A model generated the notes under the pieces. It was given only the letters and a program-made list of their open reading frames with translations. It ran no database searches and had not been told where the DNA came from. A DNA stretch of 11,833 bases from Candidatus Woesearchaeota archaeon (GTDB lineage: Archaea > Nanobdellota > Nanobdellia > Woesearchaeales > SM23-78), in assembly GCA_016933095.1 (NCBI GenBank), contig JAFGBP010000034.1, positions 1 to 11,833 of the forward strand, written 5' to 3'. Below, in pieces: positions 6,364 through 11,147 of the stretch. The position numbers were made by a program, and so were the translations under genes. Numbering within the stretch: position 1 is the stretch's first letter; every line of letters begins with the position of its first letter.

Positions 6364-8211
6364 ATGAAAGCAAAATCCAAGGGCCTGGCAGGAAAGACTA
6401 GAAAGGCGAAGAAGAAAATTTCCAAGCCTGCGGCCAAGGTTGCAAAATTTGATAAGAAGGTCAAGACTTGCAGCCAACCCCAGACCGTCAGCATCATGCT
6501 GAATGAAGAGAAGGTGTGCTGCAAGCCAGGGGAGTACATCTTTGACGTGGCCTTGAAGAATGGCATAGAAATTCCCCACTTCTGCTATCATGAGAGGCTT
6601 GAGAGGACTGCGCATTGCAGGCTCTGCGTGGTTGAGGTGGAGATGAATGGCCGTACGAGGATAATGACTTCCTGCTCGACAAAAGTTGCTGAGGGGATGA
6701 TAGTGCGGACGCACACTCCGAAGATACTGGACGCGCGTCGGCTCAACCTCGAGCTCCTGCTTGCAAACCATGACCTTAACTGCCCTCAGTGCCCGAAAAA
6801 TCTTAGGTGCAAGCTCCAAGCGTATGCTTCAGACTTCATGATAGAGAGCCTTAAGGATGAGGTGAGGATCAAGGGCAAGAGGAGAACCGTGCCTGTGGAT
6901 AACTCAAGCGTCTCTATAAGGAGGGATGACAATCGTTGTATCTTGTGCGGCCGATGCGTCAAGATGTGCAATGACGTCCAGACAGTCTATGCCATAAGCC
7001 AGAACAAGAGAGGATTTGACACTATAGTGACTCCGGCTCTTGGCCATAACATGGCTGAGAGCGCTTGCGTCAACTGCGGCCAGTGCGTAATCGTTTGTCC
7101 TACTGGAGCCTTGACTGAGAAGTCTGACGTCCAGCAGGTGATTGACGCGTTGAACAAGCCTGAGAAGATGCTGATAGCACAGACGGCCCCGTCAATAAGG
7201 GCGGCGCTCGGCGAGTGCTTTGGAATGCCTGTCGGAACCGAGGTAACTGGAAAGATGGTAGCTGCCCTGAGGAAGCTTGGTTTCGAGAAGGTGTTTGACA
7301 CCAACCTCGGGGCTGACATCTGCATCATTGAGGAAGCGACTGAATTTGTGAAGAGGCTTAATGAGAATCGGAACCTGCCTATGATCACTACCTGCTGTCC
7401 TGCTTGGATTAAGTTCGGAGAGCAGTTCTTCTTTGACGAGCTGCGCCACATGTCAAGCTGCAGGAGCCCACAGGCGATAATGGCGAGTCTTGTCAAGACT
7501 TATTATGCGCAGAAGATCGGCAAGGACCCGAAAGACATCGTCCTTGTCGACATCATGCCTTGCACTGCCAAGAAGTACGAGATTATGAGGCCTGAATTCA
7601 AAGGAGAGGCTGACTTCGTGCTCACGACGATCGAGCTTGGAAGGCTAATAAAGGAGATGAACATTGACTTCGTGAATCTTCAGGATTCGGATTTTGACCA
7701 TCCTCTCGGAGAGAGCACAGGGGCGGGCGCGATCTTCGGGCATACTGGCGGGGTCATGGAAGCGGCTGTCAGGACTGCGGCTGACTGGCTTGAGGGCAAG
7801 AAGCTCAAGAAGTTTGAGTACAAGAAGGCCATCGGAGGCATGGATACTAAGAAGGAGTTCTCGGTCACTATCAAGGGCAAGACTGTAAAGATCTGCGTCG
7901 TGCACACGCTTGGCGAGGCCAGGAAGCTTATGGAGGAGATCAAGGCGGGAAAGAGCCCTTACCACTTCATAGAGATCATGGCGTGCTATGGAGGGTGCAT
8001 TGGTGGGGGAGGACAGCCTACGCCCTGCACTAAGGAAGTATTGCAGAAGAGGGCCGCGGCCCTGAACTCTGTTGATTCCAAGAAGAAGATCAGGAAGTCG
8101 CACGAGAACCCGTCTGCTTTGAAGATCTACAAGGAGTACCTTGGTGAGTTCGGGAGCGAGCAGGCGCACAGGCTATTGCACACAACTTATACTAGGAAGA
8201 GCTACAAGTAA
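6364..8211 (+). CDS. hydA: [FeFe] hydrogenase catalytic subunit HydA
   Basis: This cytoplasmic subunit makes (or oxidises) H2 at the H-cluster. Domains over 615 residues: a Lys-rich extension (1-38); a plant-type [2Fe-2S] domain with Cys74, Cys85, Cys88 and Cys104; the His-Cys3 [4Fe-4S] motif HDLNCPQC...C (His136, Cys140, Cys143, Cys149); two [4Fe-4S] motifs, CILCGRCVKMC (192-202) and CVNCGQCVIVC (235-245); the H-cluster domain with L1 TTCCPAW (342-348), L2 MPCTAKKYE (398-406) and L3 EIMACYGGCIGGGGQP (537-552); and the small-subunit-like C-terminal domain ending RKSHENPSALKIYKEYL. All four H-cluster ligands (Cys345, 400, 541, 545) and the proton-relay Cys344 are present. Variations are Thr for the usual Ser in L1 and Tyr for the common Pro in L3. 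The ATG follows GGGATAG. With hydC and hydB it makes a trimeric NAD/ferredoxin-type enzyme, probably bifurcating. The HydE/F/G maturases needed for the H-cluster are not in the window. Confidence 0.97.
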   Translation: MKAKSKGLAGKTRKAKKKISKPAAKVAKFDKKVKTCSQPQTVSIMLNEEKVCCKPGEYIFDVALKNGIEIPHFCYHERLERTAHCRLCVVEVEMNGRTRIMTSCSTKVAEGMIVRTHTPKILDARRLNLELLLANHDLNCPQCPKNLRCKLQAYASDFMIESLKDEVRIKGKRRTVPVDNSSVSIRRDDNRCILCGRCVKMCNDVQTVYAISQNKRGFDTIVTPALGHNMAESACVNCGQCVIVCPTGALTEKSDVQQVIDALNKPEKMLIAQTAPSIRAALGECFGMPVGTEVTGKMVAALRKLGFEKVFDTNLGADICIIEEATEFVKRLNENRNLPMITTCCPAWIKFGEQFFFDELRHMSSCRSPQAIMASLVKTYYAQKIGKDPKDIVLVDIMPCTAKKYEIMRPEFKGEADFVLTTIELGRLIKEMNIDFVNLQDSDFDHPLGESTGAGAIFGHTGGVMEAAVRTAADWLEGKKLKKFEYKKAIGGMDTKKEFSVTIKGKTVKICVVHTLGEARKLMEEIKAGKSPYHFIEIMACYGGCIGGGGQPTPCTKEVLQKRAAALNSVDSKKKIRKSHENPSALKIYKEYLGEFGSEQAHRLLHTTYTRKSYK

Positions 8212-8213
8212 AT

Positions 8214-8219
8214 GGTGGT
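8214..8219 (+). promoter_or_regulatory. GGTGGT ribosome-binding site deciding a start
   Basis: The bases after the hydA stop read ATGGTGGTAATAATGG. The first ATG (8212) is in frame but has no Shine-Dalgarno of its own and overlaps this GGTGGT. The second ATG, at 8224, is correctly spaced from it. The same arrangement occurs before ATG 3059 on the other strand. Confidence 0.55.
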
Positions 8220-8223
8220 AATA

Positions 8224-8787
8224 ATGGAAATTTATGAGAATGCCAAAAAGGCTTATTACAGCAACATATTTGAGGTGGCGAGGCTGGAGGAGAACGTACA
8301 CTTGTTGGCTTATAGCCTCATAGCATTCTTCACGCCGTTCCTGTTGGGCCACCCACAGCTGCTTGTCGGCAGCATAGTGAACGGCTCGCTCATACTAGGA
8401 GCCACTTATCTTAAGGGTCACAAGATGCTTCCTATAATAATGCTGCCGAGCCTCGGAGTGCTGGCAAAAGGAATGGTCTTCGGGCCCTACACGATACTTC
8501 TCATGTACATGATACCTTTCATATGGGTCAGCAACGCGATCATCGCGTATGTGTACAGGGGAATGAGGCATAGGAAGATTAATTATGCGGCAAGCGTTGT
8601 TAGTGGGGCAGTTATCAAGACGGCGTTCCTATTCAGCTGCGCTTATATATTCGTGAGCCTCGGAGTGCTGCCGGCATTGTTCCTGACGACCATGGGATTG
8701 TTCCAGCTCTACACTGCCTTGATCGGTGGGGCCGGCGCGTATGCTGTAATAAAGGTGCGGGAGCTTGCTTTGAAGGGCAGCGCCTGA
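8224..8787 (+). CDS. Hydrogenase-linked polytopic membrane protein (ECF S-component-like)
   Basis: This is a 187-residue integral membrane protein with a soluble N-terminus of about 22 residues followed by about five to six hydrophobic segments. The conserved-looking core is GHPQLLVGSIVNGSLILGA, LPSLGVLAKGMVFGP, MIPFIWVSNAIIAYVYRG, a KTAFLFS segment and LFQLYTALIGGAGAY. From memory, this order (polar HPQL plus VN in the first segment, PSLG then K/R-G, MIPFI then GNAI, QLxTALIGG) matches a family of small membrane proteins resembling ECF-transporter substrate-binding components, often labelled 'iron hydrogenase' in databases because of gene neighbourhoods. I cannot check this here. It follows hydA with no gap other than its ribosome-binding site, so it is cotranscribed. 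Possible roles, all inferred, are uptake of a precursor for hydrogenase assembly or membrane attachment of the complex. ATG 8224 was chosen over 8212. Confidence 0.8.
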   Translation: MEIYENAKKAYYSNIFEVARLEENVHLLAYSLIAFFTPFLLGHPQLLVGSIVNGSLILGATYLKGHKMLPIIMLPSLGVLAKGMVFGPYTILLMYMIPFIWVSNAIIAYVYRGMRHRKINYAASVVSGAVIKTAFLFSCAYIFVSLGVLPALFLTTMGLFQLYTALIGGAGAYAVIKVRELALKGSA

Positions 8788-8810
8788 TAAACCTGCAGCG
8801 CATCCATACT

Positions 8811-8875
8811 CTTAATTCTTTATTTTTGATCTTCTCTTGCTTGTTCTTGATTACTTGCTTTTCTTTGGTTGTTCC
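8811..8875 (+). terminator. T-rich terminator zone of the hydrogenase operon
   Basis: Beginning about 25 bases after the stop of the last operon gene, the plus strand becomes pyrimidine-rich with repeated T runs (TTCTTTATTTTTG, CTTGTTCTTG, GCTTTTCTTTGG). This fits archaeal oligo-T termination without a hairpin. Confidence 0.55.
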
Positions 8876-8878
8876 GGA

Positions 8879-8915
8879 CGGCGCCATGGTCGGCTTGCAT
8901 TCCGATGAGGCGCCG
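8879..8915. repeat. Interrupted inverted repeat / hairpin
   Basis: CGGCGCC (8879-8885) pairs with GGCGCCG (8909-8915). Inside, GTCGG (8889-8893) can pair with CCGAT (8902-8906, one G-U), leaving an 8-base loop and a small internal bulge. No T run follows on either strand, so it is not a classical intrinsic terminator. It could stabilise the 3' end of the hydrogenase transcript or be a protein site. Confidence 0.45.
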
Positions 8916-8960
8916 CTCTGAACAACTCTCTCGACCGAAACCTTGCCTTCGACCAAAAGA

Positions 8961-8970
8961 AATATATATA
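8961..8970 (+). promoter_or_regulatory. Orphan TATA box, product unknown
   Basis: AATATATATA preceded by CCAAAAGA (a plausible BRE) makes one of the strongest-looking promoters in the window, yet the next start codon is over 200 bases away. It may start a small RNA (about 8990 onward) or a long leader for the regulator operon. Two TCGACC(G/A)AAA repeats lie immediately upstream. Confidence 0.45.
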
Positions 8971-9058
8971 AGTTAAATAAATTATATAACCAATAGTAAT
9001 TATACTAGGACACGCCGAACACCGAAACAGACCGAGGCAAGGCGCCAAGGGCCGTCAC

Positions 9059-9110
9059 GGATCACTGAAGGAGCATTGCAGGGATCACAGGATGCGAGAT
9101 CGGGGGATCA
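9059..9110 (+). repeat. Three GGATCA(C/T) direct repeats at 23-base spacing
   Basis: GGATCAC at 9059-9065, GGATCAC at 9082-9088 and GGATCAT at 9105-9111 have starts exactly 23 bases apart, about two DNA turns, so the copies would lie close to one face of the helix. They sit just upstream of the palindrome and TATA box of the regulator operon. A protein-binding array is plausible but unproven. Confidence 0.4.
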
Positions 9111-9113
9111 TCA

Positions 9114-9129
9114 TTGTCCTGCAGGACAA
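9114..9129. promoter_or_regulatory. 16-bp perfect palindrome, candidate operator
   Basis: TTGTCCTGCAGGACAA is its own reverse complement over all 16 bases. It ends 5 bases before the TATA box at 9135, on top of where the BRE and upstream contacts would be. A homodimeric regulator could bind here; self-regulation by the product of the downstream gene is one option. Confidence 0.5.
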
Positions 9130-9134
9130 GAATC

Positions 9135-9143
9135 TTTAAATAT
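9135..9143 (+). promoter_or_regulatory. TATA box of the regulator/surface-protein operon
   Basis: TTTAAATAT is a good archaeal TATA box 39 bases before the ATG at 9182. Transcription would begin around 9163-9168, giving a leader of only about 15 bases. No clear Shine-Dalgarno is visible, so near-leaderless translation is plausible. Confidence 0.6.
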
Positions 9144-9152
9144 AAGGAAAAT

Positions 9153-9164
9153 AAGTTCTACAAG
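9153..9164 (+). promoter_or_regulatory. Shared 12-base promoter element, copy 2
   Basis: AAGTTCTACAAG is identical to 4004-4015 in the hydrogenase promoter. In both places it lies between the TATA box and the predicted start region, although the distance from the TATA box differs by several bases. Confidence 0.35.
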
Positions 9165-9181
9165 TTAAACAGGTTATATCA

Positions 9182-9364
9182 ATGCTTACTGAGAAAGAAA
9201 TCCAGGTGCTGGAACTGCGAAAGAAGAAACTCACGCAGATAGAAGTAAGCAAGAAGCTCGGCATAAGCCAAGCAGCTGTTTCTCACTTTGAAAAGAACGC
9301 CATCCGGAAGATAAAGGAAGCAGAGGAGACAATGAAATTAGCGAGGAGGCTCAAGCTAGCATGA
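9182..9364 (+). CDS. Tfx-like helix-turn-helix DNA-binding protein
   Basis: This is a 60-residue protein that is essentially one HTH domain. LTEKEIQVLELRKKKLTQIE (2-21), then VSKKLGISQAAVSHFEKNAI (22-41), reads as helix, helix, turn and recognition helix of the sigma-70 region 4-like type found in archaeal Tfx regulators. A basic helical tail, RKIKEAEETMKLARRLKLA, follows. Known Tfx-type proteins are longer with a C-terminal domain; here only the DNA-binding part remains. Its stop codon overlaps the start of the surface-protein gene (ATGA, 9361-9364), so the two are translationally coupled and probably functionally related. Its promoter carries a palindrome and three direct repeats, suggesting tight control, perhaps by its own product. 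The Tfx assignment is from motif recognition; a generic sigma-4-like HTH is the fallback. Confidence 0.82.
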   Translation: MLTEKEIQVLELRKKKLTQIEVSKKLGISQAAVSHFEKNAIRKIKEAEETMKLARRLKLA

Positions 9365-11145
9365 GGACCAGCAAAGACGAGAGGAAAGCCATGGAAAGGC
9401 AGGAATGGGCCGCGAACATGAACTACGTCCTGGGCCCATCTGACAAGAGGCACGACCACACTCCAGAGCCAGGACCCGTTGCCGAACCCTTCTCCAAGCG
9501 GGCGCCCACTCCTCCTGCAGAGCACAGCCCGCACATAGGCTACTGGATGCTCGCCATCGTCTTCCTCTCACTCGTAAGCATGAGCATCATGTACGCCACA
9601 GGAGGCGACCTGATAACAGGATTCGCAGTCAAGCAAGCAGGAGAAAGCCTGACCGACGCCATCGCCACGAGCGCGTACACAGAAAAGATAATCGAGTTGG
9701 ACAACATCACCAGCCTGAGAGTGAGCGGGACAGTCGAAGGAATCGGAGCGAGGATGACGCTCCGCGTAGGAAACCAAACCCTCCTCGTCGGCGTGGTGAA
9801 CGAGAGCGAAGGCACGACCACACACTACACTCTCACGACCGACAAGAAAACCTATGAGCCAGGTGAGACTGTGGAGATAACCACCACTCCAAGAGACGAG
9901 AACACGAGCGTATACGTGCACTTCAACGACGAAGCGACAATCGTGAGCGACAGCTACACGCCAGAAGAACCAGGAGATTACCAAGTCGTGAGGCTCATCA
10001 ATACAGAAGATGACATCATCAGGCTGGAAATCGGATTCTTCGTCGATAACTCCGAGAACCCAACAGCAAACGAGAGCGAAAACAGCACAACAAACGACAA
10101 CGCCACCACCGCCAACCATGCAGAAGAGCAAGAAATCGCAAGCTACACGCCGAAAGCCACCAAGACATTCCAGGACCTCTGCATGGAGACATGCGATCTC
10201 GGTAATGAGACAGGCGTCAGCAGGCCAACCCTAATAATAGAGCCGATCGACAGCAGCCACATAACCATAACCGAAATCAAGACCACGATCCTCGTAGACA
10301 ACCAGCCACCGATGCAGGCCAAGACAATACCTAACATCACGATCAAGAAAGGAGTAGAGAGATACATCGAGCTCAGCCAATACTTCTACGACCCGGACGA
10401 CAATACACTCCATTATGACATCACAGAGCTGGAAAACGTGAGCGCAAGCATCATAGGAAACGAGCTAGCGCTCTACACAGACCAGGACGTAGACGAGGAA
10501 GCGAGGATATATGCAACCGATGGAGACGAGATGATCTCCAGCAACAAGTTCCACATTCTCATAGGAGAATACGAGGAGACAACGACAGCCGAAGAGAACG
10601 AATCAAGCTCAAACGAAAGTTCAAACGACGAAATCCAACTTCAAAGCGGCTTGGCCGAGCCTGCTGGAAACCAATCCCCCGAAACATTGGTTCTGACAGG
10701 GACGAATCCATGCGATGCGCCCCCAAAGGAACGGCCAAGCATTTGCTTTGAAGGAGAAGAAGACAAGTACCTGAAGGACATCGTGGCGCCGTTGCAGGAC
10801 AGGAAGAGCAGCACGGTTGGAAGAGTGACTAGGTTCGGAAACCTCGTGATAAGCGGCCGGGTCTACGAGAACAGCGCCGGAACACCGGGCAAAGACGACT
10901 TCAAGATAGAATACGACACCACGATCGACTATGAGGATATCAGCACGACAACAGCCTGGATAGACGGAAAAAGCGGAGACCTCTACCTGAGAGGACAAGT
11001 CTTCCAAGAACAATCCGACCTGGAAGCCCCGCAATACGGAGCCTACAGGATAACCAACAACCTAGGAATCACGCTCGCATACTTTGACAAGGCAACAGGA
11101 AACCTCTACCTAAGAGGAAACCTGGTGCAGCTAGGAGAAGTGTAA
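9361..11145 (+). CDS. Membrane-anchored surface protein with Ig/cadherin-like domains
   Basis: This is a 594-residue protein with a cytoplasmic, charged and proline-rich N-terminus (1-58), one membrane anchor (about 61-79, YWMLAIVFLSLVSMSIMYA) and a large external part. Externally there is a beta-rich domain with KKTYEPGETVEITTTP (162-177), resembling macroglobulin/Ig-type folds. An Asn/Thr/Ser/Glu linker with many NxS/T sequons (about 232-256) follows. Next come a CMETC pair (274, 278), a cadherin/Ig-like domain with IPNITIKKG, LSQYFYDPDDN and IYATDGD (about 320-402), and a second acidic Ser-rich linker (403-425). A Cys451/Cys462 pair and a C-terminal beta region with two related units, DGKSGDLYLRGQV (535-547) and DKATGNLYLRGNL (576-588), complete it. 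At least ten sequons imply heavy N-glycosylation. GAGGAGG at 9343-9349, inside the regulator gene, is its ribosome-binding site. Such proteins are common in DPANN genomes; the ligand is unknown. Confidence 0.8.
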   Translation: MRTSKDERKAMERQEWAANMNYVLGPSDKRHDHTPEPGPVAEPFSKRAPTPPAEHSPHIGYWMLAIVFLSLVSMSIMYATGGDLITGFAVKQAGESLTDAIATSAYTEKIIELDNITSLRVSGTVEGIGARMTLRVGNQTLLVGVVNESEGTTTHYTLTTDKKTYEPGETVEITTTPRDENTSVYVHFNDEATIVSDSYTPEEPGDYQVVRLINTEDDIIRLEIGFFVDNSENPTANESENSTTNDNATTANHAEEQEIASYTPKATKTFQDLCMETCDLGNETGVSRPTLIIEPIDSSHITITEIKTTILVDNQPPMQAKTIPNITIKKGVERYIELSQYFYDPDDNTLHYDITELENVSASIIGNELALYTDQDVDEEARIYATDGDEMISSNKFHILIGEYEETTTAEENESSSNESSNDEIQLQSGLAEPAGNQSPETLVLTGTNPCDAPPKERPSICFEGEEDKYLKDIVAPLQDRKSSTVGRVTRFGNLVISGRVYENSAGTPGKDDFKIEYDTTIDYEDISTTTAWIDGKSGDLYLRGQVFQEQSDLEAPQYGAYRITNNLGITLAYFDKATGNLYLRGNLVQLGEV

Positions 11146-11147
11146 AC

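Larger units (their letters stand above)
8788..9181. other. 394-base non-coding region rich in signals
   Basis: No credible protein gene is seen on either strand; the short minus-strand frames here are basic, biased sequences without family features. From left to right it holds a T-rich terminator zone (8811-8875), a hairpin (8879-8915), a direct repeat TCGACC(G/A)AAA (8931-8940 and 8949-8958), an orphan TATA box (8961-8970), GC-richer sequence (about 9005-9130) that could be an RNA, three GGATCA repeats, a perfect palindrome, and the TATA box of the regulator operon. Confidence 0.6.

Noticed and set aside
6040..6819. Long minus-strand frame of 259 residues
   Set aside because: It is antisense to hydB and hydA, both supported by cluster-binding motifs; the product shows no family features.
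8879..8915. Hairpin as a classical intrinsic terminator
   Set aside because: No T run follows it on either strand; the T-rich terminator zone lies before it on the plus strand.
8633..9048. Minus-strand frames at 8633-8956 and 8851-9048
   Set aside because: They overlap the membrane gene and promoter signals, have biased Arg/Ser/Pro-rich composition, and have no convincing start signals.
9000..9130. tRNA, SRP RNA, RNase P RNA or C/D-box RNA in the GC-richer spacer
   Set aside because: No cloverleaf and no recognisable family core or C/D box pair could be made out; it is kept only as a possible unnamed RNA.
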